DNA of 64,000 nt from Herbiconiux sp. SALV-R1 (GCF_013113715.1 NZ_CP053344.1:3782001-3846000); one strand, 5' to 3'. Positions 23,779-33,510 are shown, counted from the stretch's first letter. Program-made: numbers and translations. The notes: generated by a model from the sequence alone, not told the origin.

Positions 23779-25226
23779 CCGTCAGCGCCGGCGCTGGCGA
23801 AGCCGACGCGCTGGTCGGCCAGGGTGGCCGTCGATGCCGGGCCGGGCCAGGCCACGGGGTGCTCCCAGGCATTGCGGTCGAACTGGAACACCTCACCGGC
23901 CGTCGCGTCCGAACGAATGCCCTGGAGCAAGACCGACTGTTCGGCACTGGAGAGGTCTGCGATCTCCTGTCGCGTCAGCACACGCATGCCGGAGAGCCCA
24001 GGTCGGCACTGCGTCCCGACGTTGAACACCGTCGACTGTCCCGCCGTGGCCACGACCCGCGTAGGCGGACACATCGCCTTCTTCGACCACAGTGCCCGGA
24101 TGCGGTCGACGACGGTGCCGTGCGTGGTCGACGTGAGTGTGATGCGCGCCCGGGAACTGCCGGGCAGGAGTGTTACGGAGGAACTCACCGTGGCTTGAGA
24201 GATCTGACCGCACACGCCCTTGTTCGGACCGAACCCGCGGGAGCCGCCCGTGGCGCTCGTGCCGAGAGCCGAGGACTCGGACGCGACCTCCATGTAAACA
24301 CCCGTCGGAGGCACGTCGGTACCGATCGGACCCGACTCCAGCAGGCCCGTCACGAGCTCGATCGCATCCTCGACGATCGAGATCATGGTCTTCGTCGCCG
24401 CGTCACCGTGCGTGCCGAGCATGGCCTTGCCCTCAGCCGTCACGGCCGATACGACCTCCTGACGCTGCGCGGGGGTGATCTTCTTCATGATCATCACGAC
24501 CATCCGGCGCGCGCTCCGGTCACCCACCGCTGCTCGGAACGCGTACTTCACCGCCTGTGCGACCACGCGCCCGGTCGGTCCGACCTCGGTGTACTCGGGG
24601 TCGAACGCCCCCGGCCAGTACATCGCTCGCGCGGCTTCCTCCGGGGTCATGCCCTCGAAGGGATTGCTTCCCTCGACGCCGTTCGCAGCGGGCCCGAGGT
24701 TCACGTCCATCGACACGACGCGCGACGGTGCCGTCATGTTCAATGTCACATCGCCGCTGCTGATGGCCGGGGCGAGGTTGTCGACGAGGATGTCTCCGTT
24801 CCCGGTCTGGCCGTCACCTGTTCGCTCAGGATCGCTCGAGTTGTTCGCCCCCTCGACGCAGGGCGGTGCCGCCGAAGCAGGCACAGAAGCCGGGGGCTTG
24901 GGGAGCAGCGGGCCCGGGGCCGCCAGCGGGCCCGTCGGCGTCCCCGCAGAACCACCGTCGCCCGTCGACGGGTCGGTCGACGGCGGCTCGATCGCGTCGC
25001 AGACCGTTCGCACCGTCGAATGGATGCCCGACTCGACCAGCGTGCCGTCGTCGCGTTGATAGGTGGTGCCGTTGTGCCAGATCACGTCTGTGCGGCAGGT
25101 GGGCGGAAGAGCGTTCGCTCGATCACCCGTGGTGGCGGACATGACCGCCAGGCCTCCGGACACGAGCACGAGAGCCATCACTCGTGCAGTCCATGTCTTT
25201 AATGATGATTGCTCACTTAACTGCAT
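23775..25226 (-). CDS. Secreted protein of unknown function, N-terminal part of a frameshifted gene
   Basis: 483 residues. A signal peptide (residues 1-39, helix VMALVLVSGGLAVM, cleavage after RANA) is followed by TCRTDVIWHNGTTYQRDDGT, a Pro/Gly/Ala-rich linker and a region with GDVTLNMTAPSRVVSMDVNL and a helical stretch (KKITPAQRQEVVSAVTAEGK) that I cannot assign to a family. The frame ends in SAGADG within an Ig-like domain that continues in another frame at 23778. ATG at 25226 is chosen because TACCGT lies seven bases upstream. G+C is slightly lower and codon use more relaxed than in neighbours. Extracellular location is clear; role unknown. Confidence 0.6.
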   Translation of the reverse strand: MQLSEQSSLKTWTARVMALVLVSGGLAVMSATTGDRANALPPTCRTDVIWHNGTTYQRDDGTLVESGIHSTVRTVCDAIEPPSTDPSTGDGGSAGTPTGPLAAPGPLLPKPPASVPASAAPPCVEGANNSSDPERTGDGQTGNGDILVDNLAPAISSGDVTLNMTAPSRVVSMDVNLGPAANGVEGSNPFEGMTPEEAARAMYWPGAFDPEYTEVGPTGRVVAQAVKYAFRAAVGDRSARRMVVMIMKKITPAQRQEVVSAVTAEGKAMLGTHGDAATKTMISIVEDAIELVTGLLESGPIGTDVPPTGVYMEVASESSALGTSATGGSRGFGPNKGVCGQISQATVSSSVTLLPGSSRARITLTSTTHGTVVDRIRALWSKKAMCPPTRVVATAGQSTVFNVGTQCRPGLSGMRVLTRQEIADLSSAEQSVLLQGIRSDATAGEVFQFDRNAWEHPVAWPGPASTATLADQRVGFASAGADG

Positions 25227-25233
25227 GAGGGGG

Positions 25234-25239
25234 ACGGTA
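25234..25239 (-). promoter_or_regulatory. -10 box TACCGT, leaderless promoter
   Basis: TACCGT on the minus strand ends seven bases before the ATG at 25226 of the secreted-protein gene. Confidence 0.5.
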
Positions 25240-25330
25240 GCAGAAGCGTCACGAGATGAACAGGTGCTAAGTGGTAGCCACTGGGCGCGCACGCGGGGCG
25301 GGGTGGTACGCGGGCGTCACTGGTGGCGTG

Positions 25331-25336
25331 TATAGA
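25331..25336 (+). promoter_or_regulatory. -10 box TATAGA, leaderless promoter of the APC permease
   Basis: TATAGA(T) is six bases before the ATG at 25343, one of the closest matches to consensus in the window. Confidence 0.6.
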
Positions 25337-25342
25337 TGGACC

Positions 25343-27358
25343 ATGTCTTCTTCGAGCGTCGGCGCGGGGTCGTCGATCACGCCCGGGGAGCCGCACGCGG
25401 CCCCCGCTCCGCAGGGGTCGCGCCTGCGCCGCTGGCTGACCGACGGGCTCGCCGAGCGCGCCGGGCGGCACCCCGGCCCGGGTGCGGTCAAGCCCGAGAA
25501 GACGCGGTCGTGGTGGCGGGTGATGTGCCTCACCGGTGTCGACTACTTCTCGACCCTCGGCTACCAGCCCGCGATCGCCGCGCTGGCGGCGGGTCTGCTC
25601 AGCCCGATCGCGACGGTGGTGCTCGTGCTCGTCACCCTGTTCGGCGCGCTGCCCGTCTACCGGAGGGTCGCCCGCGAGAGCCATCGCGGCGAGGGTTCGA
25701 TCGCCATGCTCGAGAGGCTCCTGCCGTGGTGGGGCGGCAAGCTCGTGGTGCTGGTGCTGCTCGGCTTCGCGGCCACCGACTTCATGATCACCATCACGCT
25801 CTCGGCTGCCGACGCGAGCGCGCACGCCATCGAGAACCCGTTCGCGCCCGACTGGCTCCAGGGCCAGAACATCGCGATCACGCTCGTGCTCATCCTCGCC
25901 CTCGCCGTGGTGTTCCTCCGCGGCTTCAAGGAGGCCATCAACATCGCGGTGATGCTGGTCGCGGTGTTCCTGCTCCTGAACGCTGTGGTGATCGCGGTGG
26001 CCATCGGTCACGTCGTCGAGAACGCCGTCGTCATCGACGACTGGTGGAAGGCCCTCACCACGCAGCACGGCGACCCCCTCATGATGATCGCCATCGCCCT
26101 CATCGCCTTCCCGAAGCTCGCGCTCGGGCTCTCCGGCTTCGAGACCGGTGTCGCCGTCATGCCTCAGATCAAGGGCGACAAGGGCGACACGCCTGCGAAC
26201 CCGGTGGGGCGCATCCGGGGCGCGAAGCGGCTGCTGACCACGGCGGCCATCATCATGAGCACCTTCCTCATCACCTCGAGCATCACGACGACGCTGCTCA
26301 TCCCGCAGAAGGCGTTCGAAGCGGGCGGCCCCGCCAACGGCCGTGCCCTCGCCTATCTCGCCCACGAGTACCTGGGCGAGGGCTTCGGCACGGCCTACGA
26401 CGTCGCGACCATCGCCATCCTCTGGTTCGCGGGCGCCTCGGCGATGGCCGGCCTCCTCAACCTGGTGCCGCGCTACCTGCCGCGGTACGGCATGGCCCCG
26501 CAGTGGGCGGGGCTCGTGCGCCCCCTGGTGCTCGTGTTCACCGCCATCGCCGTCATCATCACACTCGTGTTCCGCGCGAACGTCGACGCGCAGGCGGGGG
26601 CCTACGCCACCGGCGTGCTGGTGCTCATCACCTCGGCGTCGCTCGCCGTCACGCTCTCGGCCAAGCGCAAGAAGCAGCGCAAGGCCATGGTCGCGTTCGG
26701 CATCGTCACCGTCGTGTTCGTCTACACCACCATCGCGAACATTATCGAGCGGCCCGACGGCGTGCGCATCGCGGGGCTGTTCATCCTCGGCATCGTCGTC
26801 GTCTCGGTGGTGTCGCGGGTGCAGCGCTCGTTCCAGCTGCGCGCCACCTCGGTCACCTTCGACCCCGAGGCGCTCGACTACGTGCTGAGCGATGCCGACG
26901 AATACGACTCGCTGCGCATCATCGCCCACGAACCGGATGCTCCGGCCGGCACGAGCGACGCCGAGCTCGCCGCAGAATACCGGCAGAAGATCGAGGAGGA
27001 GCGCCGTGACGCCGGCATCCCGCGCGGCACCCCGGTGATCTTCCTCGAGATCATCCCCTCCGACTCCTCCGACTTCGAAGAAGACCTCGTCGTGCACGGG
27101 GAGGCGCGCCTCGGCTACCGCGTGCTCACGGTGCGCAGCGGCAACACCCCGAACACCATCGCCTCGGTGCTGCTCGAGATGCGCGAGCTCACCGGTGTCG
27201 TTCCCGACATCTACTTCGGCTGGACGGAAGGCAGCCCCATCTCGAACATGTTCCGCTACCTCGTGACGGGCACCGGCGAGGTCGCCCCGGTCACCCGCGA
27301 GGTGCTGCGGCGGGCCGAACCCGACCCGCGCCACCGGCCCGAGGTGCACGTCAGCTGA
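25343..27358 (+). CDS. APC-superfamily permease with C-terminal cytoplasmic domain
   Basis: A 671-residue transporter. An N-terminal cytoplasmic region of about 60 residues is followed by roughly twelve helices; the first reads [20 protein letters not shown], a LeuT-fold unwound-helix pattern (the family often has GxG here), and helix six contains [17 protein letters not shown] soluble C-terminal domain of about 150 residues ([20 protein letters not shown] ... [16 protein letters not shown]) is a hallmark of the actinobacterial APC permease subgroup annotated as amino acid transporters. Substrate unknown; potassium uptake, as in related KimA/Kup families, cannot be excluded. Confidence 0.8.
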   Translation: MSSSSVGAGSSITPGEPHAAPAPQGSRLRRWLTDGLAERAGRHPGPGAVKPEKTRSWWRVMCLTGVDYFSTLGYQPAIAALAAGLLSPIATVVLVLVTLFGALPVYRRVARESHRGEGSIAMLERLLPWWGGKLVVLVLLGFAATDFMITITLSAADASAHAIENPFAPDWLQGQNIAITLVLILALAVVFLRGFKEAINIAVMLVAVFLLLNAVVIAVAIGHVVENAVVIDDWWKALTTQHGDPLMMIAIALIAFPKLALGLSGFETGVAVMPQIKGDKGDTPANPVGRIRGAKRLLTTAAIIMSTFLITSSITTTLLIPQKAFEAGGPANGRALAYLAHEYLGEGFGTAYDVATIAILWFAGASAMAGLLNLVPRYLPRYGMAPQWAGLVRPLVLVFTAIAVIITLVFRANVDAQAGAYATGVLVLITSASLAVTLSAKRKKQRKAMVAFGIVTVVFVYTTIANIIERPDGVRIAGLFILGIVVVSVVSRVQRSFQLRATSVTFDPEALDYVLSDADEYDSLRIIAHEPDAPAGTSDAELAAEYRQKIEEERRDAGIPRGTPVIFLEIIPSDSSDFEEDLVVHGEARLGYRVLTVRSGNTPNTIASVLLEMRELTGVVPDIYFGWTEGSPISNMFRYLVTGTGEVAPVTREVLRRAEPDPRHRPEVHVS

Positions 27359-27401
27359 CGATCGGTGGGAATTCCCGCGGGTCTGTGCCGTTAATGAAGG
27401 C

Positions 27402-27815
27402 ATGTCCACGAAGACTCTGACCATCGACAACCACGACGAGACCGTCGCCGACGGAATCGTGCTGATCGACTTCTGGGCCGACTGGTGCGGCCCGTGCAAG
27501 CAGTTCGCCCCCGTGTTCGAGAAGGCGTCGGACGAGCACTCCGACATCACCTTCGCGAAGGTCGACACCGAAGACCAGCAGCAGCTGGCCGCGGCCTACG
27601 GCATCACGTCGATCCCGACGCTGGTGGGGTACCGCGACGGCATCCCGATCTTCGCGCAGCCCGGCGCCCTGCCCGGCACCGTGCTCGAAGACGTCATCTC
27701 GCAGGTGCGCGGCCTCGACATGGAAGCCGTGAAGAACGACTACGCCAAGGCGGTCGCCGAGCGCGAGGCGCAGGCGGGCGCTGCCGCCGGCGGCACGTCA
27801 CCTGACGCGGTGTAG
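27402..27815 (+). CDS. Thioredoxin
   Basis: A 137-residue cytoplasmic redox protein. The active site is WADWCGPCK with Cys29 and Cys32; the cis-proline follows in ITSIPTLVGY. The thioredoxin fold covers residues 1-105; the last 30 residues (KNDYAKAVAEREAQAGAAAG) form an extra charged and Ala/Gly-rich tail not present in minimal thioredoxins. The start follows the permease stop by 43 bases. A strong bidirectional hairpin terminator lies just after the stop. Confidence 0.93.
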   Translation: MSTKTLTIDNHDETVADGIVLIDFWADWCGPCKQFAPVFEKASDEHSDITFAKVDTEDQQQLAAAYGITSIPTLVGYRDGIPIFAQPGALPGTVLEDVISQVRGLDMEAVKNDYAKAVAEREAQAGAAAGGTSPDAV

Positions 27816-27831
27816 AAGCGCGCGACGCAAG

Positions 27832-27876
27832 ACGTGGCGCCCACCTCCCTCTCAGAGGGCGAGGTGGGCGCCACGT
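27832..27876. terminator. Strong bidirectional terminator, 16-bp perfect stem
   Basis: ACGTGGCGCCCACCTC (27832-27847) pairs perfectly with GAGGTGGGCGCCACGT (27861-27876); the 13-base loop contains a small CCTCT/AGAGG sub-stem. A TTGCTTTT tract follows on the plus strand. It separates the convergent thioredoxin and FMN-reductase genes. Confidence 0.85.
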
Positions 27877-27910
27877 TGCTTTTCACACGCGGGCCCGCGG
27901 CTGCGCGGAT

Positions 27911-28483
27911 TTACGCAGCCTTCGCCGCGGGCGCGTCGAGCGCGGCGACGAACTCGTCGAGGAAGCCCTTCAGCTGCTCGACCACCTCGGCGTCGTCGCG
28001 CGGGTGCGTCTCGGCGAAGCGCACGACCGAGTTCGGCACGGCAACCGTCTTCGGCTCGAGCACGTTCGCACCGGCGATGCCGTAAGCCTTGCGCGCCTCG
28101 TCCTGCGCCCACACGCCGCCGAACTGGGCGAACGAGGTGCCGATCACGGCGACGGGCTTCTCGGAGATGGAGCTCGCACCGTAGGGGCGCGACGACCAGT
28201 CGATGGCGTTCTTGAGGTTCGCGGGCAGGGTGCCGTTGTGCTCGGGGGTCACGACGATCACGGCGTCGGCGTCGGCGATCGCCTGCCGGTAGGCGACGAC
28301 CGACTCGGGCAGCTCGCCCTCGACGTCGACGTCTTCGTTGTAGAGCGGGAGGGCGTGGTGGCTCTCGAACAGCTCGAGGGTGGTGCCCTCGGGGGCGAGG
28401 TCGACGACGGCCTCGGCGAGCTGGCGGTTGGTCGAGGCGGCACGCATGCTGCCGACGAGCACGAGCACGTTCTTCTCGGTCAT
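27911..28483 (-). CDS. NADPH-dependent FMN reductase
   Basis: A 190-residue flavodoxin-fold protein. The phosphate loop is GSMRAASTNRQLAEA at residues 11-25, the flavin-contact segment VTPEHNGTLPANLKNAIDW (about 78-96) and the second FMN loop GTSFAQFGGVWAQ are as in the azoreductase/chromate-reductase class. It reduces quinones, azo compounds or metals with NAD(P)H. It is divergent from a TetR gene with a small operator-like palindrome between them, so it is probably induced by a ligand of that repressor. It has a ribosome-binding site (GGAGAAAAC before ATG). Confidence 0.9.
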   Translation of the reverse strand: MTEKNVLVLVGSMRAASTNRQLAEAVVDLAPEGTTLELFESHHALPLYNEDVDVEGELPESVVAYRQAIADADAVIVVTPEHNGTLPANLKNAIDWSSRPYGASSISEKPVAVIGTSFAQFGGVWAQDEARKAYGIAGANVLEPKTVAVPNSVVRFAETHPRDDAEVVEQLKGFLDEFVAALDAPAAKAA

Positions 28484-28547
28484 GTTTTCTCCACGGTCGG
28501 GGGGTGTAAGGGTGTGGTGGCCGGATGCTCGGCCACTGTCTTTAACT

Positions 28548-28559
28548 GGACTCTGGTCC
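28548..28559. promoter_or_regulatory. Palindrome GGAC-TCTG-GTCC, putative TetR operator
   Basis: It lies in the 105-base gap between the divergent FMN-reductase and TetR genes, upstream of the TACAGT box of the latter. TetR/FMN-reductase pairs usually share an operator here. The assignment rests on position and symmetry only. Confidence 0.5.
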
Positions 28560-28575
28560 GCTTATTCCCGCGTGC

Positions 28576-28581
28576 TACAGT
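28576..28581 (+). promoter_or_regulatory. -10 box TACAGT, leaderless promoter of the TetR gene
   Basis: TACAGT ends seven bases before the ATG at 28589. Confidence 0.6.
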
Positions 28582-28588
28582 CCGAGGC

Positions 28589-29224
28589 ATGGAGCCGCTC
28601 GATCCGCTGGCCCTGCGTCAGGTTCCGCTGGTGGGGCCGCAGGTGCCCGAGCGCGCCGACGCCGCGCGCAATCGCGCGAAGCTCATCGCCGCAGCCCGCC
28701 GCATCGTCGAGCGCGACGGCGTGGCCGCCCTCACCACCGACCGCCTCGCTGCCGAGGCCGCGGTGGGCAAGGGCACGGTGTTCCGCCGTTTCGGCTCGCG
28801 CGCGGGCATCTTCCAGGCGCTCCTCGACGACGTCGAGCGCGAGTTCCAGGGCAGGTTCCTGAGCGGGCCTCCGCCGCTCGGCCCCGGAGCGCCCGCCGTC
28901 GAGCGCCTGGTCGCCTTCGGCCGCGCCCGGCTCGAGGTGCTCTCGCGTCAGGCGCCGCTCATGCGCGCCGCCGAGCTCCCGCCCGAGCAGCACTACGAGG
29001 TGCCGGCTCGCCGCATAGTCGAGGTGCACATCGCGACCCTGCTGCGCCAGGCCGGCCTGGCGTCGCACACGGATGCGGGGGTGCTGTCGTTCCAGCTCCT
29101 CTCGGTGCTCGAGGGGGCACTGACCATTCCCGAGGCGAAGCTCACCGACGAGCACCTCGCGCGGCTCGCCGATGGCTGGGAGCACCTCGTGCGGGCGGTC
29201 ACCCGGCCCGTCGAGGGAGGGTGA
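28589..29224 (+). CDS. TetR/AcrR-family regulator, divergent from FMN reductase
   Basis: A 211-residue repressor. The helix-turn-helix covers residues about 30-75: AARRIVERDGVAALTTDRLA with recognition part VGKGTVFRRFGSRAGIFQAL. The C-terminal domain carries a TetR_C-like helix set (RQAPLMRAAELPPEQHYEVP). The TVFRRFGSR form is typical of regulators next to NADPH-dependent FMN reductases in actinobacteria. Head-to-head position with the reductase and the shared palindrome suggest it represses that gene and itself. Confidence 0.88.
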   Translation: MEPLDPLALRQVPLVGPQVPERADAARNRAKLIAAARRIVERDGVAALTTDRLAAEAAVGKGTVFRRFGSRAGIFQALLDDVEREFQGRFLSGPPPLGPGAPAVERLVAFGRARLEVLSRQAPLMRAAELPPEQHYEVPARRIVEVHIATLLRQAGLASHTDAGVLSFQLLSVLEGALTIPEAKLTDEHLARLADGWEHLVRAVTRPVEGG

Positions 29225-29357
29225 GCCGGTCGCGACTGCGCCTCTGCCCCGCCGCGCAGCAGCCCGCCCGCCGCGCCGCGGGGGGTGAACCGGCCGCGCG
29301 CCGGCGCGACCGCCGCACCGCGGGGCTGAGTACGCTCGAGAGCCAGGAGGTCGAACC

Positions 29358-30365
29358 ATGACGGCGGAGCAGACCGAGAGGCTCACCGCGATCGCCCGCG
29401 AGCTCTGCGCCCTCCGCCCCACCGAGTTCACCGCCGCGCGCAACGCCCGCGCGGCAGCGCTCAAGTCCGACGGCGACCGCGAGCTCGCCGCTCTCGTGCG
29501 GGCGTTCCCCCGCCCGACGGCCGCCGCCTGGGCGGTGAACGCCCTCGATTCCGAACGCCCCGGGGAGGTCGACGCCGCCCTCGACCTCGGCGAACGGATG
29601 CGCGACGCCACCGAGCGGGTCGATCGCGACTCCATCCGCGAGCTGAGCCGGGAACGCCAGCGTCTGCTCGCCGACCTCGCGCGATCGGTCCGCGAGCTGG
29701 CCGAGGAGTTCGACGTGGGACTGTCGCCGACGGCGGTCACCGAGGTGCAGCAGAGCTTCCAGGCCGCGCTCGCCGACCCAGCGGCCGCCGACGCGGTGCG
29801 GAGCGGCATGCTCGTGCGCGCGATCTCCGGCGACGGGCTTGAACCCACCGACCTCGAGGGGGCGTTCGCCGTCGACGGCGCCCGGGGCGCGTCGCGCCGG
29901 AGCGGCACATCCCCGGCTCGACCCCGTAGCGGCGCCGCCCATGACGCCGACGAGAGCGCGACGGCGCGCTCGTCGTCTCGAGCGGGGTCACGCTCCTCTT
30001 CCCCGGCCCGGGCTCAGCCCGCGAACCGCCCCTCGGCGCGCGAGCGCGCCCGCGAAGCCCTGGAGCGCGATCACGCGGCGGCCGCTGCCGACGCACAGCG
30101 CGCATCCGACGCCCTCGCCGAGATCGACCTCAGCATCGACGAGCTCGCGTCGCGCCGGGAAGGTCTGCTCGTCGAGATCGACGACCTCGAGCAGCGCCTC
30201 GCCGAGACGCACAACCTGCTCGACGCCACCGCCACCGAGGCGGCGCGCCTCCGCAAAGCCCGCGCCGCGGCCGAGCGCACCGCCGCGTCGGCCGACCGCG
30301 AGCTCGCCCGCTTCCGCAAGCGACTCGACGCCCTCACCGACGCCGACACCGACGAACCGCGCTGA
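29358..30365 (+). CDS. Hypothetical coiled-coil protein
   Basis: A 335-residue soluble protein that I cannot assign to a named family. Residues 1-170 are helical, with the motif LVRAFPRPTAAAWAVNALDS that recurs in actinobacterial hypothetical proteins. Residues about 175-230 are a Ser/Arg/Ala/Pro-rich linker. Residues 230-330 form a long coiled coil (DLSIDELASRREGLLVEIDD and onward). The ATG at 29358 follows CCAGGAGG, nine bases upstream, and a TACGCT box precedes that, so this gene has a normal leader. Preceded by 133 GC-rich bases in which nothing else was seen. Confidence 0.7.
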   Translation: MTAEQTERLTAIARELCALRPTEFTAARNARAAALKSDGDRELAALVRAFPRPTAAAWAVNALDSERPGEVDAALDLGERMRDATERVDRDSIRELSRERQRLLADLARSVRELAEEFDVGLSPTAVTEVQQSFQAALADPAAADAVRSGMLVRAISGDGLEPTDLEGAFAVDGARGASRRSGTSPARPRSGAAHDADESATARSSSRAGSRSSSPARAQPANRPSARERAREALERDHAAAAADAQRASDALAEIDLSIDELASRREGLLVEIDDLEQRLAETHNLLDATATEAARLRKARAAAERTAASADRELARFRKRLDALTDADTDEPR

Positions 30366-30388
30366 CGCACGGCGCCCGCTCCGGCCGC

Positions 30389-31309
30389 TCAGGCCAGGAG
30401 CGCCGCCACGAGGAGGAGCATCGGCACCGAGCCGATCGTGGTGAGCAGGACGGTGTCGCGCGCGATCACGATGCCCCGTTGGTAGCGGGAGGCGAAGTTG
30501 TAGATGTTCTGGGCGGTCGGCAGGGTCGCCAGGGCGACGACCACGAACAGCTCGTGTCCGGCGAGCCCGAAGACGAACCGGCCGAGGACGTATGCCGAGA
30601 TCGGCATGAGCAGCAGCTTGATGACACTCGCCACCACGATCTCGGCCCGCCCCGTGCCCGCCTGGAGCGGTCGCTGGCCCACCAGTGACATGCCGAACGA
30701 CAGCAGTACGAGCGGGATGGCCGCCCCTCCGATGAGCTCGAACGGGGCGAAGACCGCGTCAGGCAGACGCACGCCGGCCACGGCGATCGCGAGCCCGAGC
30801 GCCGATGCGATGATCATGGGGTTGCGGAGCGGCTGCGTCAGGATGCGCCCGATTGACGCTCGCCCGCTGGTCGCGATATCGAGGGTGCCGAGCACCAGCG
30901 GCGCCATCACGACCAGCTGCAGCAGGAGCAGCGGCGCCACGAACTGCGCGTTGCCGAGCACGTAGGTGGCCACCGGGAGCCCGATGTTGTTGGCGTTGAC
31001 GTACACCGAGGAGGCCGCGCCGATCGTGGTCTCGGCCACGGGCCGCCTGAACCACAGTCGCGATGCCGCGACGAACACGGCCGCGCCGAACGCCACGATG
31101 AGCGCGGTCACCGCCATCGGCCCTGAGAACACGTCGGCCGGATGCGACCGGCTGAGCACCGTGAACAGCAGGGCCGGTGTCGCGACGAAGAACGCCACCT
31201 GGTTCATCACCCGGATGCTGTTGCCCGGCAGGAAGCCGAGTCGCTGCACGAGGTAGCCGACCGCGATGACGAACCCGATGATGCCGAAGCCGGTCAGCAC
31301 CCCGAGCAT
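30389..31309 (-). CDS. AEC-family permease (auxin efflux carrier type)
   Basis: A 306-residue membrane protein with ten helices. Helix one starts at the N-terminus (LTGFGIIGFVIAVGYLVQRL); the crossover segments with conserved Asn/Pro are visible in YVNANNIGLPVATYVLG and in PTAQNIYNFASRY. The family exports organic acids or auxin-like compounds using the membrane potential. ATG at 31309 is chosen because AGGGGG lies six bases upstream; the longer open frame is antisense of other sequence. It converges with the coiled-coil protein. Substrate unknown. Confidence 0.88.
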   Translation of the reverse strand: MLGVLTGFGIIGFVIAVGYLVQRLGFLPGNSIRVMNQVAFFVATPALLFTVLSRSHPADVFSGPMAVTALIVAFGAAVFVAASRLWFRRPVAETTIGAASSVYVNANNIGLPVATYVLGNAQFVAPLLLLQLVVMAPLVLGTLDIATSGRASIGRILTQPLRNPMIIASALGLAIAVAGVRLPDAVFAPFELIGGAAIPLVLLSFGMSLVGQRPLQAGTGRAEIVVASVIKLLLMPISAYVLGRFVFGLAGHELFVVVALATLPTAQNIYNFASRYQRGIVIARDTVLLTTIGSVPMLLLVAALLA

Positions 31310-31397
31310 GCGGAGCCCCCTAGCGTCTGCGCCGAGCGCGCACCACCACGCGAAGACGCGGTGCGCGCGACACCACGCGGGTACGCCGGCCGCACCC

Positions 31398-33503
31398 TCA
31401 TCGACCGAGCGCGGTGAGCATCGCCCGCTCGAGGAAGGGCTCCAGCGTGAACGCGAAGGTACGCGTGAGGTGGTCGACGTCGCGGTACACGTTCGCCCCG
31501 CCCACGACCGCCGGGCACTCCTCGCTCGTGCAGTAGGTGTCGCTGAAATCGAGCAGGGTGACGTCGGCGCCTTGGGCGACCGCAGCATCCGCCGCCATCG
31601 CGATGGGGTCGAACTCGGCGAGCCCCTCGTCGCGCGGCACCGTGCACGAGGCCGCGTCTTCGGTGCGCAGGCACTTGTTGGGGTCGTCGGGCCAGGCCGG
31701 GTTGTCGACCACGGTCACGATGGGGGTGCCCGCATCGAGCACCTGCGCCCAGGCCTCGCCGTAGCCCACCGCGGCGACCTGCTCGTCGTCGGAGGTGCCC
31801 GGCACGTTGCGGTCGGTGAGCGCGGCGGTGAACACCGCGTCGAAGGGCTCGTGGGCGCCGAGTTGCGCGGTGAGGTCGGCACGCCAGTCGTCGCACGAGA
31901 TCGCGAACGCGTCGCGGGCGGCGAGCGGCGTGGTGGTCCACGGGCAGCCGCCCTTGAGGTAGGTGGTGAGGTGCCAGCCGTTGCGCTCGGCCATCTCGAT
32001 GAACGGGTCCATCAGGGCGTAGGCGTGGCTGTCGCCGATGAGGGCGATCTGGGGCGCGTCCGCGTCGTCACTGCCGAACTGGCAGTCGCGCACGGTGGCG
32101 TCGTTGAGGGTCGACAGGCACTCCGGATGCTGTGGCCGGTCGGCGTTGCCGAAGCCAGGACTCGGGATGATGACGTCCGCCAGCTCGGGATTGTCGCACT
32201 GCGGAACGATCGGCTCGAGGCCGTCGGTGGGGCCGGACGCGGCGCCGAAGCACTCGGGCGGATCGGTGAGCGTGGAGGCGAGCTGCGCGGCCTCGGCGTC
32301 GTACTTCGGCTGCTGCACCGCCCAGGCCGTGCCGGCGAAGAGCGTGGAGACGAGCATGGCGCCGACGACGGCGAGCATCGTCGTGCGCGGACGCCGCTTG
32401 GTGAAGAAGGTCCAGGTGCGCGCGGGGTCTTCGATGAAGCGCTTGGTGGCCCAGGCGATGACGAAGCAGAACAGGAACAGGGCGATGCGGTTCCAGATGC
32501 TGAGGCCCCAGCCCGGGATGTACGGCGCGATGACGATGAGCGGCCAGTGCCACAGATAGAGGGAGTAGGAGATGTCGCCGATGAAGCTCACGGGGCGAAA
32601 GCTGAGCACGCGCCCGACGTCCCACGGCTTCTCGCGGTGGTGCGCCACGATCACGGCAGCGGTGCCGAGCACCGGGATGGCCGCCATGTAGCCCGGGAAC
32701 GGGGTGGTCTTGTCGAACAGGTAGCCGCAGGCGAGCACCACGACGATGCCGCCGTAGCCGAGCAGGTTCGACTGCCAGGCGCGGACGGGGCGAAGGCGCG
32801 GCAGCAGCGCGAGCGCCCCACCCACCGCGAACTCCCACACCCTGGTGTAGGTGACGAAGTAGGCGGCCGCAGGGTCGGTGATCGTCACGACGACCGAGAG
32901 CGCGAACGAGACGACACCCACGATCGCGAGCACCGAGATGAGCGCCAGCCAGCGCCGCCCCTTGAGGAACTTCACCGCGAAGACGGATGCGCCGAGCAGC
33001 AGCACGGGCCAGAACAGGTAGAACTGCTCCTCCAGCGACAGCGACCAGTAGTGCTGCACGAGGCTCGCCTCGTTGGCCGCGGCCAAGTAGTCCACAGAGT
33101 TGAGGGCGAGGACCCAGTTCTCCACATAAAAGGTCGAGGCGAGGATCTCGCGCACGTTCTCGGTGAGACTCGACAGCGGCATGACGAACAGCGTCATGAG
33201 GCTCGCGAACACGAGCACGGTGATGGCGGCAGGGAGGAGACGGCGTGCGCGCTTGGCGTAGAAGGAGGGCAGGGCGATGCGATCGGTGCGCTCGAGCTGG
33301 CGGGTGAGCTGCTGCGTGATGAGGAAGCCCGAGATCACGAAGAACACGTCGACGCCGATGTACCCGCCGGTCAGGCGGCCGGGCCAGAAGTGGTACACCA
33401 CCACGAGCAGCACGGCTATGGCACGCAGGCCCTGCAGGTGCGGGAGGAAGTGGTCGGGTCTCGCGCCCTTGTCGGCGGCGCGCGCGCCCTGCTGCTTCTC
33501 CAT
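31398..33503 (-). CDS. Acyltransferase 3/SGNH fusion (OafA-type O-acyltransferase)
   Basis: A 701-residue membrane enzyme that O-acetylates surface polysaccharide or peptidoglycan. The N-terminal half is an acyltransferase-3 domain of about ten helices with GLRAIAVLLVVVYHF, FFVISGFLIT and SLSLEEQFYLFWP. After a helix near residue 370 the extracytoplasmic SGNH domain begins: the Ser motif IALIGDSHAY, an Asn-containing block near VVDNPAWPDD, and the terminal Asp-x-x-His in YRDVDHLTRTFAF. ATG 33503 is favoured over 33512 by the TACCAT box seven bases before it. Confidence 0.9.
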   Translation of the reverse strand: MEKQQGARAADKGARPDHFLPHLQGLRAIAVLLVVVYHFWPGRLTGGYIGVDVFFVISGFLITQQLTRQLERTDRIALPSFYAKRARRLLPAAITVLVFASLMTLFVMPLSSLTENVREILASTFYVENWVLALNSVDYLAAANEASLVQHYWSLSLEEQFYLFWPVLLLGASVFAVKFLKGRRWLALISVLAIVGVVSFALSVVVTITDPAAAYFVTYTRVWEFAVGGALALLPRLRPVRAWQSNLLGYGGIVVVLACGYLFDKTTPFPGYMAAIPVLGTAAVIVAHHREKPWDVGRVLSFRPVSFIGDISYSLYLWHWPLIVIAPYIPGWGLSIWNRIALFLFCFVIAWATKRFIEDPARTWTFFTKRRPRTTMLAVVGAMLVSTLFAGTAWAVQQPKYDAEAAQLASTLTDPPECFGAASGPTDGLEPIVPQCDNPELADVIIPSPGFGNADRPQHPECLSTLNDATVRDCQFGSDDADAPQIALIGDSHAYALMDPFIEMAERNGWHLTTYLKGGCPWTTTPLAARDAFAISCDDWRADLTAQLGAHEPFDAVFTAALTDRNVPGTSDDEQVAAVGYGEAWAQVLDAGTPIVTVVDNPAWPDDPNKCLRTEDAASCTVPRDEGLAEFDPIAMAADAAVAQGADVTLLDFSDTYCTSEECPAVVGGANVYRDVDHLTRTFAFTLEPFLERAMLTALGR

Positions 33504-33510
33504 CAGCCCC

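Noticed and set aside
25343-27358. KimA/Kup potassium transporter
   Set aside because: The fold is related, but I could not match family-specific motifs, so only the APC superfamily is claimed.
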